Below, one piece after another: positions 39,019 through 48,334 of a DNA stretch of 64,000 nucleotides. The DNA lies in NCBI RefSeq assembly GCF_900186535.1, contig NZ_FYDE01000001.1, positions 18,712 to 82,711 on the forward strand, given 5' to 3'. Position numbers and translations under genes: made by a program. Position 1 is the first letter of the stretch, and every line of letters begins with the position of its first letter. A model generated the notes under the pieces. It worked only from the letters and a program-made list of their open reading frames with translations, searched no databases and was not told where the DNA came from. The stretch is from Marasmitruncus massiliensis. GTDB taxonomy: Bacteria; Bacillota; Clostridia; Oscillospirales; Ruminococcaceae.

Positions 39019-40422
39019 TCAGGCGGGTCTTTTCAGATTCGGATATTTTTCAATTGAAGCGGTATAGAAGTTGTCAAGTGCTTCTTCCTCAGTGACGCTT
39101 CCGTCATAGAAATCATCGAAGGATTTGTAGAACGCCTCGTTGAGACCCTGGTCATACGGAGAAATTTTGCTCATGTCAATATTGGGAGCGGCTTTCGCAA
39201 ACAGGGCGATATGGTTCTGCCCGCCCAGGAATGCGGACTGATAATCGCTGTTTGCAATCTCGTTCATCGCGGTCTGATTATTGGTGTAATCTTCGGTATC
39301 CTCGGTAATTTTCTTCATGGTAACAGGGTCGCAGGTCAGGGTCTTCATCAGGTCGCGCACAATGTCAACGTTATCGGTGCCGGCCGCGGCGCAGATCCAG
39401 GTTCCGCCCCAGTAATAGTTCTGCGGGCCTTCGCAGACCGCATAATCGCCAAAAATACCGTTGCCGACTTCCTTTGCACCGCCCTCTGCAAGCGGTTTAT
39501 CGAGCGAGTTGCCCAGCAGGGTGAAATTGATACCCCAAGTGGAATAGAAGAAGCTGAATACCTTTCCGGCGGGGCCCTGGTCGGCATTCCATTCAGGCGC
39601 CCAGAGCTTGGTTTTGTTGTTGTAGCCTTTTTCGGTATATTCCTTGGTCTGCTCCACCCATTTCATGATGTTCGGGTCGATGCGGATGGTGTCGGTTTCG
39701 TCAACCCACGGCGCGGAGACGTTGTTGGAAAAGGTTCGGTAGGAGTCCTCGTAACCGGAGAGCATCTTGTAGCCTTTGTCGTGCATTTTCACTGCGACGG
39801 CATTGAATTTATCCCAGTCGCTGACCTGTTTCTGGACTTCAACGGGATCATCGGTGCCGAGGACATCCTTGGCAATCGAACGGCGGTAGGCCAGCAAACC
39901 GGGGGTTGCCTGCCAGGTGACCGCTTTCAGTTTGCCGTTACCATCGGTCGCAATCTCCTGTGTATATTTGTACTGGTCCTTCAGGTCATCGTCGGTAAGC
40001 CCGATATCCCCCCTGACATCCAGCGTGTAATCGGAATTGACGTATTTGAGGGCATAGTCTGCCTCAATCAGGAAAATATCAATTTTGTCCGCAGTGGAAG
40101 CCTGGTTTTTCAGGTCGGTGTCCAGCTTGTTCTGGTAGGCGTTATCGTCGCTGGGGGTAATTACCCAGTCAACGCTGACATCCGCAGGCAGCTTATCCTT
40201 GAAATAAGCGTTGAACCTGTCCTGGAACTCGGTGTTCCAGCAATAGATGCGCAGGACTTTCTCGGAGCTTCCCGCTCCAGCGGGCGCCTCGGAAGATGCC
40301 GCGGAGGCATCGGGAGCCGCCTGTGATTCCGGCTGAGCGGGTTTGGAGCCGCCGCAGGCGGAAACAGACGCCGTTATCAGCAAGGCAAGGCCGCAGGAAA
40401 TTACTTTTTGTAAGGTACGCAT
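39019..40422 (-). CDS. CUT1 extracellular solute-binding lipoprotein (probable cellobiose/cellodextrin)
   Basis: This 467 aa sugar-binding protein has a signal peptide with lipobox SVSAC, a Pro/Glu/Ser/Ala linker, and a large bacterial extracellular binding domain (VLRIYCWNTEFQDRFNAYF onward). NYYWGGTWICAAAGTDN is typical of family 1 sugar-binding proteins. The start at 40422 has AAAGGAGG 8 bp upstream; the open frame to 40500 reaches into lacI. It lies 74 bp downstream of lacI in the same direction and is followed by a strong hairpin and two permeases. The cellobiose assignment rests on the divergent phosphorylase. Confidence 0.93.
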   Translation of the reverse strand: MRTLQKVISCGLALLITASVSACGGSKPAQPESQAAPDASAASSEAPAGAGSSEKVLRIYCWNTEFQDRFNAYFKDKLPADVSVDWVITPSDDNAYQNKLDTDLKNQASTADKIDIFLIEADYALKYVNSDYTLDVRGDIGLTDDDLKDQYKYTQEIATDGNGKLKAVTWQATPGLLAYRRSIAKDVLGTDDPVEVQKQVSDWDKFNAVAVKMHDKGYKMLSGYEDSYRTFSNNVSAPWVDETDTIRIDPNIMKWVEQTKEYTEKGYNNKTKLWAPEWNADQGPAGKVFSFFYSTWGINFTLLGNSLDKPLAEGGAKEVGNGIFGDYAVCEGPQNYYWGGTWICAAAGTDNVDIVRDLMKTLTCDPVTMKKITEDTEDYTNNQTAMNEIANSDYQSAFLGGQNHIALFAKAAPNIDMSKISPYDQGLNEAFYKSFDDFYDGSVTEEEALDNFYTASIEKYPNLKRPA

Positions 40423-40496
40423 GAATTTTCCTCCTTTTTCATTCTGCAAATCAGCTTGTTGTATCGGGAATCGGGCTGCCGATATTGGGCACAGAA

Positions 40497-41504
40497 TCAT
40501 AGTTTTTTCACAGAGCCGCCCTCGAGAAGTTCCCCCTCTACCAGTACCTGCCGCGGAAGTGCCGTCTTCGGATGCTCGATCATCTCGACCAGCCGCTCGA
40601 CCGCTTCCCTGCCAAGCCCGTCGGTATCCTGACGGAGGGTAGTCAGCCGCGGGCGCAGCACCTGGGAAAGGTAAATGCCGTCATAGCCGGTTACGCTGAT
40701 GTCGTCCGGAATATGCAGACCTGCTTTTTCGATCTCGTTCATACCGCCGATAAAGGAAAAGTCGTCGGGGTACATGATGCAGGTGGGGCGGTCGGCCAGC
40801 GCCAGCAGCTCCCGCGTCGCGCGCCCGCTTGACCGGGGATCATGGTAAAACGCCTGCCGGACGTAGGCTTCGGGAACGTCGATTTCCAATTCCTCGCAGG
40901 TCCTGTAAAAGCTGGCCATGCGCTTTTGCGTAACAGAGGTATTTTCTCCGTGGATCAGCGCAATTTTGCGGTGGCCGCACTGGTGAATGTAAAGCACGAG
41001 GTCGCGGACGCCCTTGATGTTATCGGAAAGGATCGCCGTACGGTTATTGAAAACGTGATCAATGGTAACCACCGGGATATCGCTTTCCACCAGTTCCAAA
41101 AAGCCGGGGTCCTTGAAGTCAATGCTTGCGGTCACCACGCCGTCACAGCCGCGGTAGCGGCAATGCTCGTAATAGCTCATTGGACGCTGGCCGATATTCT
41201 GGCTGATAAAAGTGATATCATATCCCAGCCGCTCCGCCTCCACTTTGACACTGTCCAGCACGGTGGAAAAATATTCGTGCCTCAGGCCGCTGTGGGTTTT
41301 GTCAACAAACAGCACACCGATGTTGTAGGTCCGGTTGGTCTTGAGCGCGCGCGCCGCAGAATTGGGAAGATAGCCCATCTGGTGGGCCGTCTGGCAGACG
41401 CGCATCCGGGTTTCCTGACTGATGTCCCGGTGACCGTTAAGCGATTTGCTGACCGTAGCCGCGGACACGTTGCAGCGAGCCGCAATATCTTTGATGGATA
41501 CCAT
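40497..41504 (-). CDS. LacI-family regulator of the cellobiose locus
   Basis: This is a 335 aa repressor. Residues 1-50 hold the LacI helix-turn-helix (SIKDIAARCNVSAATVSKSL) and hinge (NSAARALKTNRTY). Residues 60-335 form the sugar-sensing domain (NIGVLFVDKTHSGLRHEYF and ending in PRLTTLRQDTDGLGREAVE). It is divergent from the cellobiose phosphorylase gene. Two promoters precede it, each with a TAATCGTTTTC operator at its start site, and a third operator lies at the phosphorylase promoter. It therefore probably represses itself, the importer and the phosphorylase until cellobiose is present. Confidence 0.93.
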   Translation of the reverse strand: MVSIKDIAARCNVSAATVSKSLNGHRDISQETRMRVCQTAHQMGYLPNSAARALKTNRTYNIGVLFVDKTHSGLRHEYFSTVLDSVKVEAERLGYDITFISQNIGQRPMSYYEHCRYRGCDGVVTASIDFKDPGFLELVESDIPVVTIDHVFNNRTAILSDNIKGVRDLVLYIHQCGHRKIALIHGENTSVTQKRMASFYRTCEELEIDVPEAYVRQAFYHDPRSSGRATRELLALADRPTCIMYPDDFSFIGGMNEIEKAGLHIPDDISVTGYDGIYLSQVLRPRLTTLRQDTDGLGREAVERLVEMIEHPKTALPRQVLVEGELLEGGSVKKL

Positions 41505-41523
41505 ATTTTTTCCCTCCGCATAA

Positions 41524-41536
41524 AGTAATCGTTTTC
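41524..41536. promoter_or_regulatory. Cellobiose LacI operator 1
   Basis: AGTAATCGTTTTC carries the CG-centred motif shared with two further sites. It begins 8 bp past the -10 element of the proximal lacI promoter, so it covers the transcription start. Confidence 0.65.
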
Positions 41537-41543
41537 TGGACTC

Positions 41544-41572
41544 ATCATAACATTTTTACATTGTGGAGGCAA
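41544..41572 (-). promoter_or_regulatory. lacI promoter P1 (proximal)
   Basis: On the minus strand TTGCCT (41572-41567) and TATGAT (41549-41544) are spaced by 17 bp. Confidence 0.55.
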
Positions 41573-41578
41573 AAATGT

Positions 41579-41593
41579 AACTTAATCGTTTTC
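41579..41593. promoter_or_regulatory. Cellobiose LacI operator 2
   Basis: AACTTAATCGTTTTC is identical over 15 bp to operator 3. It lies 9 bp downstream of the -10 element of the distal lacI promoter. Confidence 0.7.
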
Positions 41594-41601
41594 GTAATTA
41601 A

Positions 41602-41630
41602 AGTGTAATTTATTTGCACAACAAAGTCAA
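41602..41630 (-). promoter_or_regulatory. lacI promoter P2 (distal)
   Basis: On the minus strand TTGACT (41630-41625) and TACACT (41607-41602) are spaced by 17 bp. Confidence 0.55.
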
Positions 41631-41838
41631 GTGCTATTATGAATTTTTAGTTTAATAGCACTAATTATGTGAAGCTTTTACAAGTCATGTTTGTCCTTTC
41701 TATCTATTTAAGCATGTTTTCGATGTATCTTTCGCCAAATTTTCGAATTTTTCGCATTTTTTTATTTCCATTGAATTTTAATTTTGCAAGACAATATCTT
41801 TTCATAAACTCCTTCTATAAAGGAATTTATTTACCCTA

Positions 41839-41867
41839 TTGCATTTTTTATGGAAATATTGTAAAGT
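41839..41867 (+). promoter_or_regulatory. Cellobiose phosphorylase promoter
   Basis: TTGCAT (41839-41844) and TAAAGT (41862-41867) are spaced by 17 bp. Operator 3 follows within 10 bp. Confidence 0.55.
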
Positions 41868-41876
41868 AAAAGCGTT

Positions 41877-41891
41877 AACTTAATCGTTTTC
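41877..41891. promoter_or_regulatory. Cellobiose LacI operator 3
   Basis: AACTTAATCGTTTTC repeats operator 2 exactly. It covers the expected start of the phosphorylase transcript. Confidence 0.7.
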
Positions 41892-41968
41892 TGAATCCCA
41901 AATTTTACTGGTTTTTATCTGAAACCCGCCGCCGGTCCAGGCCCGCGGCAGAATGGAGGCCACCTATT

Positions 41969-44386
41969 ATGAAATACGGGGCTTTTGACGACAAAACGCG
42001 GGAATATCGCATTGATACCCCCGCCACACCGCTTCCATGGATCAACTATCTGGGCAACGACGGATTTTTCAGCCTGATTTCGAACACCGGCGGCGGATAC
42101 AGCTTTTTCCGCGACGCAAAACTGCGGCGCATCACCCGCTACCGTTATAATAACGCAGGGCCCGACGACGGCGGGCGCCGGTATTACATACGTGAAGGCG
42201 GCGAAATCTGGAGCCCTGGCTTTCTCCCCTGCCGCACCCCCCTGGACCGCTATCAGTGCCGCCACGGGCTTGGCTATACCGTACTGGAAGGCGAAAAAAA
42301 CGGGCTCGCCGCTTCGCTCACCTGCTTTGTCCCGCTGGGCGAGGCCTGTGAAATCAACAGGCTGACGCTGCATAACCGCACCGGCTCGCCGAAAAACATT
42401 CAGCTGTTCAGCGCCGTTGAGTGGTGTCTCTGGAACGCCCCGGACGACGCGCAGAACTTCCAGCGCAACTATAATACCGGGGAAGTGGAAATCGACGGCT
42501 CCGTCCTTTATCATAAAACCGAATACCGCGAACGGCGCAATCACTATGCGTTTTTCAGCGTCAATGCCCCGGTCTCGGGGTTCGACACCGACCGCGAGGC
42601 GTTCCTGGGCCGGTTCGGCGGATGGGACGCCCCCGCCGCCGTTATCGAAGGGAAAAGCAGGAACAGCGTTGCCAGCGGATGGTCGCCGATTGCCAGCCAC
42701 TCTCTTGAACTGACCCTCGCGCCCGGCGAATCCAGAACCTTCCTGTTCGTGCTGGGCTACTGTGAAAACCCGGAAGAGGATAAATGGGAACAACGGGGCG
42801 TCATCAATAAAGCGCCTGCCCGCGCTATGATTTCCCGCTTTTCCACAGAAGAACAGGTGCGGGCCGCTCTGGACGCACTCAAAGACTACTGGGACAGCCT
42901 CCTAGGGCGGTTTCAGATAGAAAGCGGGGACGAGCGGCTCGACCGGATGGTGAACATCTGGAACCAGTACCAGTGCATGGTAACCTTCAACCTCAGCCGC
43001 AGTGCCAGCTATTTCGAGAGCGGGACGGGGCGCGGGATGGGATTCCGCGACAGCTGCCAGGACCTGCTGGGCTTTGTCCACCTGGTTCCCGACCGCGCAC
43101 GCCAGCGGATTCTGGATATCGCCTCCATCCAATTCGAGGACGGCAGCACCTGGCACCAGTACCAGCCGCTGACCCGCCGGGGAAACGCCGACGCGGGGAC
43201 CGGCTTCAACGACGACCCGCTCTGGCTGATTGCCTGCGCCGCCGCCTATCTGCGCGAAACCGGCGACAGCTCAATTTTGCGCGAGCAGGTGCCGTTTGAC
43301 AGCAACCCCAATCATACGCAGTCGCTGTTTGAGCACCTGCGGCGCAGTTTCCGTTATATCCTGACTCATCTGGGCCCCCACGGGCTCCCGCTCATCGGGC
43401 GGGCCGACTGGAACGACTGCCTCAACCTGAACTGTTTTTCCGATGAACCGGGCGAAAGTTTCCAGACCTGCGCCAATTTTGAGAGCGGAAAAGCGGAAAG
43501 TGTATTTATTGCGGCCATGTTTGTTAAATACGGGCGCGAATACGCCGAAATCTGCCGTCGCTGGGGCAACGCGGAAGAAACCGAAAAGGCCCTGAGCGCC
43601 GCAAATGAGATGGAACAGGTCGTTCTGCGAAGCGGCTGGGACGGGGAATGGTTCCTGCGCGCGTATGACGCGTTCGGCGGCAAAGTGGGCAGCCGGGAAT
43701 GCGAGGAAGGGCAAATATACATTGAGCCGCAGGGATTCTGTGTTCTCGCGGGCATCGGGCTAAAAGAAGGCTATGCCAAAACCGCGCTGGAAAGCGTCAA
43801 AAAACAGCTTACCACGAAATTCGGCACCTGTCTGCTTACGCCCTGCTATACCTCCTATCACAAGGAGCTGGGCGAAATCAGCAGCTATCCGCCCGGATTC
43901 AAGGAAAACGGCGGAATCTTCTGCCATAACAACCCCTGGGTCAGCATTGCCGAAACCGTTGCGGGAGATCCGGAGGAAGCGTTTGAGATTTACCGGCGCA
44001 CCTGCCCCGCTTATCTGGAGGAGCTCAGCGATATCCACCGCACCGAGCCGTATGTTTACAGCCAGATGATTGCCGGAATGGAATCGACGCGTTTCGGGGA
44101 AGCAAAAAACAGCTGGCTCACCGGCACCGCCGCGTGGACGTTTGTGAACGTGAGCCAGTACATCCTCGGCATACGCCCCGGTTTTGACGGGCTCGAACTC
44201 TGGCCCTGCCTGCCCGCTTTCCTGCCGGGCTACCGCGCGGTAAGGCTGTTCCGCGGCACGGAATACCGCGTCAGTGTAAAGCGCACCGGCGGGTTCTCGA
44301 TCCGGGCGGACGGACAGCCGGTGGAAGGGCACCTGATTCCCCCTGCGCCCGGCAAATCCGTCCGTGAAATAGAGGTCACTGTTTAA
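41969..44386 (+). CDS. cbp: Cellobiose phosphorylase (GH94)
   Basis: This 805 aa cytoplasmic enzyme splits cellobiose with phosphate into glucose 1-phosphate and glucose, saving ATP. The N-terminal stretch [20 protein letters not shown] closely resembles clostridial cellobiose phosphorylases. Catalytic-domain landmarks are [18 protein letters not shown] and [11 protein letters not shown], which contains the general acid Asp. The length matches the family (about 810 aa). GGAGG lies 9 bp before the ATG. The gene is followed 14 bp later by a GH1 beta-glucosidase and is divergent from the LacI and importer genes. Cellodextrin phosphorylases are longer, so cellobiose is the best substrate guess; other beta-glucobioses are possible. 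Confidence 0.93.
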   Translation: MKYGAFDDKTREYRIDTPATPLPWINYLGNDGFFSLISNTGGGYSFFRDAKLRRITRYRYNNAGPDDGGRRYYIREGGEIWSPGFLPCRTPLDRYQCRHGLGYTVLEGEKNGLAASLTCFVPLGEACEINRLTLHNRTGSPKNIQLFSAVEWCLWNAPDDAQNFQRNYNTGEVEIDGSVLYHKTEYRERRNHYAFFSVNAPVSGFDTDREAFLGRFGGWDAPAAVIEGKSRNSVASGWSPIASHSLELTLAPGESRTFLFVLGYCENPEEDKWEQRGVINKAPARAMISRFSTEEQVRAALDALKDYWDSLLGRFQIESGDERLDRMVNIWNQYQCMVTFNLSRSASYFESGTGRGMGFRDSCQDLLGFVHLVPDRARQRILDIASIQFEDGSTWHQYQPLTRRGNADAGTGFNDDPLWLIACAAAYLRETGDSSILREQVPFDSNPNHTQSLFEHLRRSFRYILTHLGPHGLPLIGRADWNDCLNLNCFSDEPGESFQTCANFESGKAESVFIAAMFVKYGREYAEICRRWGNAEETEKALSAANEMEQVVLRSGWDGEWFLRAYDAFGGKVGSRECEEGQIYIEPQGFCVLAGIGLKEGYAKTALESVKKQLTTKFGTCLLTPCYTSYHKELGEISSYPPGFKENGGIFCHNNPWVSIAETVAGDPEEAFEIYRRTCPAYLEELSDIHRTEPYVYSQMIAGMESTRFGEAKNSWLTGTAAWTFVNVSQYILGIRPGFDGLELWPCLPAFLPGYRAVRLFRGTEYRVSVKRTGGFSIRADGQPVEGHLIPPAPGKSVREIEVTV

Positions 44387-44400
44387 GGGGGACAGATTGC

Positions 44401-45744
44401 ATGGGGTTTCGCGAGGGATTTCTCTGGGGCGCGGCAAGCTCCGCTTATCAGACGGAGGGCAGCTGGGATGCCGACGGGAAAGGCCCCAGCATCTGGGACA
44501 CCTTCTGCCACATACCCGGGCATATCGCCCGCGGGGAAACCGGCGACACTGCCTGCGACGGATACCGCCGGATGGAGGAGGACGTCGCTCTCCTGCGGGA
44601 ACTGGGGCTTACCGCGTACCGTTTTTCCATCAGCTGGCCGCGCATTTTTCCGGAAGGGCGCGGATATGTGAATCAAAAGGGGCTTGCTTATTATGATAAG
44701 CTGGTTGATCTGCTGCTGGAAAACAAAATCACCCCGTTTGTCACGCTTTATCACTGGGACCTCCCCGAAAGTCTTGAACGGGAGGGCGGCTGGCAGAACA
44801 GCCGGACGGCGGAAGCGTTTGCAGGATATGCCGCGCTGATCGCAAGGCATTTTGACGGCAGGGTGTGCCATTATATCACGCTCAACGAACCGCAGTGCTT
44901 CCTCAGCCTCGGCTACGGCGAGGGGATCCACGCGCCGGGGCTCAGATTGAATACACGTGCCTTATTGTCCTGCGCGCGCAACGCTTTAGTCGCCGGCGGG
45001 CTTGCGGCACGCGCCCTGCGGGAAAACAGCGCGGCGCCGCTGCAAATCGGCGTTGCCTCTACCGGGAGGCTCTGCTATCCTGTGCAGGACACGGCTGCGG
45101 CGCGTACCGCAGCATACCGCGCTTCGTTTGCCATGGCGGAAAACGACTGGCTGTTCACCCACAGCTGGTTCCTTGACGCGGCGGTTCTGGGGTACTATCC
45201 GCCGGACGCGCCCGCTATGCTGCGAAACTTTGCCGAGCGGCTGCCATCCGCGGCATGGACTGTTATCCGGCAGCCGCTTGACTTTTTGGGCGTCAATGTC
45301 TACAACGGAACTCCGGTAGACGAAGCGGGAAACGCCGTCCCAAAAAATCCGGGCTTTCCGCGCACCGCGCTGAAATGGCCGGTAACCCCGGAAATCATGC
45401 ACTACGGAAGCCGGTTTCTCTATGACCGGTACGGGCTGCCGCTTTATATCACCGAAAACGGGCAGTCCTGCAACGACCGGATTTTTCTGGACGGTCGCGT
45501 CCACGACCCCGACCGTGTCGACTTTCTGCACCGGTATCTGCTGTCGCTGCGAAAGGCGGCGGAGGATGAAGTTCCGGTGTTCGGCTACTTCCACTGGAGC
45601 TTCACCGACAATTTTGAGTGGCACAGCGGCTATGACGAACGGATGGGGCTGGTTTACATCGATTATCCGACCGGACAGCGGATTCCCAAAGATTCCGCAC
45701 ACTGGTACGCGCAAACCGCGCGGGAAAACGGCGCTCTGCTGTGA
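44401..45744 (+). CDS. bglA: GH1 beta-glucosidase
   Basis: This 447 aa family 1 glycoside hydrolase releases glucose from beta-glucosides in the cytoplasm. The acid/base Glu is in ITLNEPQCFLSLGYGEG and the nucleophile Glu in LYITENGQSCND. The start GFREGFLWGAASSAYQTEG and the C-terminal FGYFHWSFTDNFEWHSGYDE are hallmark stretches. It appears to be a plain beta-glucosidase rather than a 6-phospho enzyme, because the local uptake is by ABC rather than PTS. It is co-transcribed with the phosphorylase and probably handles beta-glucosides the phosphorylase cannot. Confidence 0.94.
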   Translation: MGFREGFLWGAASSAYQTEGSWDADGKGPSIWDTFCHIPGHIARGETGDTACDGYRRMEEDVALLRELGLTAYRFSISWPRIFPEGRGYVNQKGLAYYDKLVDLLLENKITPFVTLYHWDLPESLEREGGWQNSRTAEAFAGYAALIARHFDGRVCHYITLNEPQCFLSLGYGEGIHAPGLRLNTRALLSCARNALVAGGLAARALRENSAAPLQIGVASTGRLCYPVQDTAAARTAAYRASFAMAENDWLFTHSWFLDAAVLGYYPPDAPAMLRNFAERLPSAAWTVIRQPLDFLGVNVYNGTPVDEAGNAVPKNPGFPRTALKWPVTPEIMHYGSRFLYDRYGLPLYITENGQSCNDRIFLDGRVHDPDRVDFLHRYLLSLRKAAEDEVPVFGYFHWSFTDNFEWHSGYDERMGLVYIDYPTGQRIPKDSAHWYAQTARENGALL

Positions 45745-45865
45745 GCGCCGCCCCGCGCGGTTTTTCAACGCTTTCACGGCATGCTTCCTTTTTTCGGCAA
45801 TTCGCGGCTTTTCTTCCGTTTCAGGCTGTGTTATACTAATAAAAACAGGTTTGGGGGCGAGGCAT

Positions 45866-46594
45866 ATGAAACTGGTGACCAAGGTCAGATGGCAGAGGGG
45901 CATCAGTTATTTTGTGCTGTTTTCCCTGATTGTTTCGGTAATCTATATTATTGCCGTCATGGCAAAAGCGCCGTCCCAGCCCATTCCCAATCAGCCTTAC
46001 CGCCGCACCAAGAGCGAATATGTGCTGATGCTGCTGCAATGCTCCCTCGGTCTGTTCGCAATGGCGCTGCCTCCCCTGCTCAAACGGCGCGCACGTCTGG
46101 AAATCCCCTCCAATATGATGATTTTTTATGCGCTGTTCCTTTACTGCGCCATCTATCTGGGCGAAGTGCGTTCGTTTTACTACCATGTCCCCCACTGGGA
46201 CACCGTCCTCCACACCTTCAGCGGCGCCATGCTCGGCGCCCTTGGTTTCTCTTTCATTAACTTTCTCAACAACACCGACCGGGTCCCCGTAAACCTCAGC
46301 CCCCTGTTTGTCGTCACCTTTGCGTTCTGCTTCGCGGTAACGCTGGGTGTCTTCTGGGAAATCTATGAGTTTTTAGCGGACGCGGTGCTGCGTACCAATA
46401 TGCAAAAATACGCGCTGGAAAACGGGATCCTCCTGACCGGGCGCGCGGCACTCGGCGACACGATGAAGGATTTGATCGTAGACACGCTCGGCGCGCTCAC
46501 CATGTCGGTAATCGGTTATATTTCCCTGAGATATCAGAAGGGCTGGGTGGAAAACTTGTTGCTGCATCTTCCCCGCAGCGGGCAGGACGCCTGA
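45866..46594 (+). CDS. DUF2238-type integral membrane protein (YjdF-like)
   Basis: This 242 aa membrane protein has about six hydrophobic spans. It matches my memory of the DUF2238/YjdF family through VPHWDTVLHTFSGAMLGALG, FAVTLGVFWEIYEFLAD and DTMKDLIVDTLGALTMSVIG. The conserved His, Asp and Glu residues within membrane segments suggest a transport or catalytic role, but the family function is not known. The start at 45866 follows GGGGGCGAGG. A TATACT lies about 30 bp upstream, so it has its own transcript. It sits between the cellobiose genes and icd with no evident link to either. Confidence 0.8.
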   Translation: MKLVTKVRWQRGISYFVLFSLIVSVIYIIAVMAKAPSQPIPNQPYRRTKSEYVLMLLQCSLGLFAMALPPLLKRRARLEIPSNMMIFYALFLYCAIYLGEVRSFYYHVPHWDTVLHTFSGAMLGALGFSFINFLNNTDRVPVNLSPLFVVTFAFCFAVTLGVFWEIYEFLADAVLRTNMQKYALENGILLTGRAALGDTMKDLIVDTLGALTMSVIGYISLRYQKGWVENLLLHLPRSGQDA

Positions 46595-46601
46595 AAAACA
46601 G

Positions 46602-46630
46602 TTTACAAGCGGGCTGTGTCTTGTTATAAT
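46602..46630 (+). promoter_or_regulatory. Promoter of icd
   Basis: TTTACA (46602-46607) and TATAAT (46625-46630) are spaced by 17 bp, 79 bp before the start codon. Confidence 0.7.
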
Positions 46631-46709
46631 AAAGTTTGGCATACGCTTTACCGCATCACATCGATAAGAAGCGCGGCTTCATCAGATAAACAGGAAGGAA
46701 GAAAACCGC

Positions 46710-47921
46710 ATGGAAAAAATTAAAATGACCACGCCCCTGGTGGAAATGGACGGCGACGAAATGACACGCATCATCTGGCAGATGATCAAGGACGACCTGC
46801 TCTCCCCGTTTGTGGAGCTCTACTGCGAATATTACGACCTCGGACTGCCCGAGCGGGACAAAACAGCCGATCAGGTCACCTATGACGCTGCGATTGCCAT
46901 CAAAAAATACGGCGTCGGCGTAAAATGCGCCACCATCACCCCGAACCAGCAGCGTATGGGCGAATACAACCTGCACGAAATGTGGAAAAGCCCCAACGGC
47001 ACTATCCGCGCTGTTCTGGACGGTACGGTGTTCCGCGCTCCCATTCTCGTGGACAACATCAAGCCGGTGGTGCGCAACTGGACCAAACCGATTACCATTG
47101 CCCGCCATGCCTACGGAGACATTTACAAGGGAACCGAATACCGTGTACCGGAAAAAGGCCGGGCGGAGCTGGTATTTACCGCTGAGGACGGCCGGGAAAC
47201 CTTCCGCGAAACCATTTACGACTTTGAATGCCCCGGCGTTTTGCAGGGACAGTACAATAAAGACAGTTCCATCCGCTCCTTTGCGAACGCCTGTTTCCAG
47301 TACGCGCTGGACACCAAACAGGATCTGTGGTTTGCCACCAAGGACACGATCTCCAAAAAATATGATCACACCTTCAAGGATCTGTTCGCGGAAATCTTTG
47401 AGGAAAGCTACCGCGCCAAATTCGAGGCCGCGGGCATTGAATATTTCTATACGCTGATCGACGACGCGGTCGCGCGTGTTGTCCGCAGCGAGGGCGGCTT
47501 TATCTGGGCCTGCAAGAACTATGACGGCGACGTGATGAGCGACATGGTTTCCACCGCGTTCGGTTCGCTCGCGATGATGACCAGTGTGCTGGTCAGCCCC
47601 GACGGCTGCTATGAATATGAAGCGGCCCACGGTACCGTTACCCGCCATTATTATAAGCATCTGAAAGGGGAAGAAACCTCCACCAACGCGATGGCAACCA
47701 TCTTCGCGTGGTCGGGCGCGCTGCGCCGCCGCGGCGAACTGGACGGCAACACAGCGCTTGCCGCTTTCGCGGACAAGCTGGAGCAGGCCTCCCTGCAGAC
47801 GATCAACGAGGGAACCATGACCAAGGATTTGGCCGGCCTTTGGGAGGGCAGCACCCCTAAGGTGGTCAATACCGGAGATTTCATCAAGGAAATCCGCACC
47901 AGACTGGAAAAACTGTTGTAA
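46710..47921 (+). CDS. icd: NADP-dependent isocitrate dehydrogenase
   Basis: This 403 aa homodimeric enzyme converts isocitrate to 2-oxoglutarate and CO2, making NADPH. It belongs to the eukaryote-like subfamily II rather than the E. coli type. Landmarks are [13 protein letters not shown] at the start, the substrate region [20 protein letters not shown], metal-binding Asp residues around [20 protein letters not shown], and the NADP-site [20 protein letters not shown]. It is likely used for glutamate synthesis in an incomplete TCA cycle. The final codons (AAA-CTG-TTG-TAA) and 28 bp around them are duplicated in diverged form 627 bp downstream. Confidence 0.95.
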   Translation: MEKIKMTTPLVEMDGDEMTRIIWQMIKDDLLSPFVELYCEYYDLGLPERDKTADQVTYDAAIAIKKYGVGVKCATITPNQQRMGEYNLHEMWKSPNGTIRAVLDGTVFRAPILVDNIKPVVRNWTKPITIARHAYGDIYKGTEYRVPEKGRAELVFTAEDGRETFRETIYDFECPGVLQGQYNKDSSIRSFANACFQYALDTKQDLWFATKDTISKKYDHTFKDLFAEIFEESYRAKFEAAGIEYFYTLIDDAVARVVRSEGGFIWACKNYDGDVMSDMVSTAFGSLAMMTSVLVSPDGCYEYEAAHGTVTRHYYKHLKGEETSTNAMATIFAWSGALRRRGELDGNTALAAFADKLEQASLQTINEGTMTKDLAGLWEGSTPKVVNTGDFIKEIRTRLEKLL

Positions 47922-47962
47922 GTGCTACTTGCAGCAAATGGGTCCGCTATTAAATGGAATAA

Positions 47963-48015
47963 CACAAAAAAGTTTGAGCAAGAGGCATAAAGCCTATTGC
48001 TCAAACTTTTTTGTG
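47963..48015. terminator. Bidirectional terminator at left end of insert
   Basis: A 19 bp perfect stem, with arms at 47963-47981 (CACAAAAAAGTTTGAGCAA) and 47997-48015, carries T runs in both directions. It can stop icd and the minus-strand small gene. Confidence 0.9.
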
Positions 48016-48029
48016 TCTAAACGAAGTAT

Positions 48030-48209
48030 TCAAAATTTATTCTTATCAGTACTTTCGTTGTTTTCTGCCAAGAATGAAACGACCTTCATTTCCGGGGATG
48101 GATTTGCACTATAAAGCTCCTCGCATTCCCGCTGTGCATGAATGATAATGTTAAGCGCCTTCTCCGAAGCTCGGAACATCTTAAAATACATCTCTTTATA
48201 GTCAGGCAT
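48030..48209 (-). CDS. Small conserved clostridial-type protein (59 aa), function unknown
   Basis: The start at 48209 is chosen because GGAGG lies 7 bp upstream; the open frame to 48239 lacks a ribosome site. The product begins MPDYKEMYFKMFRASEKALN and continues into QRECEELY, a sequence style I have seen in short hypothetical proteins of clostridia. It is mostly helical and probably cytoplasmic. It is divergent from an Arc-like regulator gene, and the shared control region carries an inverted TTCACTAT pair. A role as the regulated partner of that protein, such as a module of toxin-antitoxin type, is possible but unproven. Confidence 0.65.
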   Translation of the reverse strand: MPDYKEMYFKMFRASEKALNIIIHAQRECEELYSANPSPEMKVVSFLAENNESTDKNKF

Positions 48210-48242
48210 AGATTTACCTCCAAATAATATATTCGCCACTAC

Positions 48243-48320
48243 TTCACTATTTTACCACCATTTTGGTCATGACGCAATAAATTCATTATAATTAAACCAT
48301 AATGACATCAATATAGTGAA
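48243..48320. promoter_or_regulatory. Divergent control region with inverted TTCACTAT operators
   Basis: TTCACTAT (48243-48250) and ATAGTGAA (48313-48320) are exact reverse complements, each just upstream of the ribosome site of one divergent gene. They share the extended form TTCACTATNTT. The spacing suits two dimers of a ribbon-helix-helix repressor. Confidence 0.5.
48263..48292 (+). promoter_or_regulatory. Promoter of RHH gene
   Basis: TTGGTC (48263-48268) and TATAAT (48287-48292) are spaced by 18 bp, between the two inverted TTCACTAT elements. Confidence 0.55.
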
Positions 48321-48334
48321 TTACAGGAGGATTT

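Larger units (their letters stand above)
41505..41968. promoter_or_regulatory. Divergent control region of cellobiose locus
   Basis: No gene is visible in these 464 bases. They hold two minus-strand promoters, three operators and one plus-strand promoter, listed separately. The middle (41640-41830) is AT-rich and shows nothing specific. Confidence 0.7.

Noticed and set aside
41669..41869. 66-codon plus-strand frame in the cellobiose control region
   Set aside because: The Phe/Leu-rich product reflects AT-rich DNA; there is no ribosome site and it overlaps the phosphorylase promoter.
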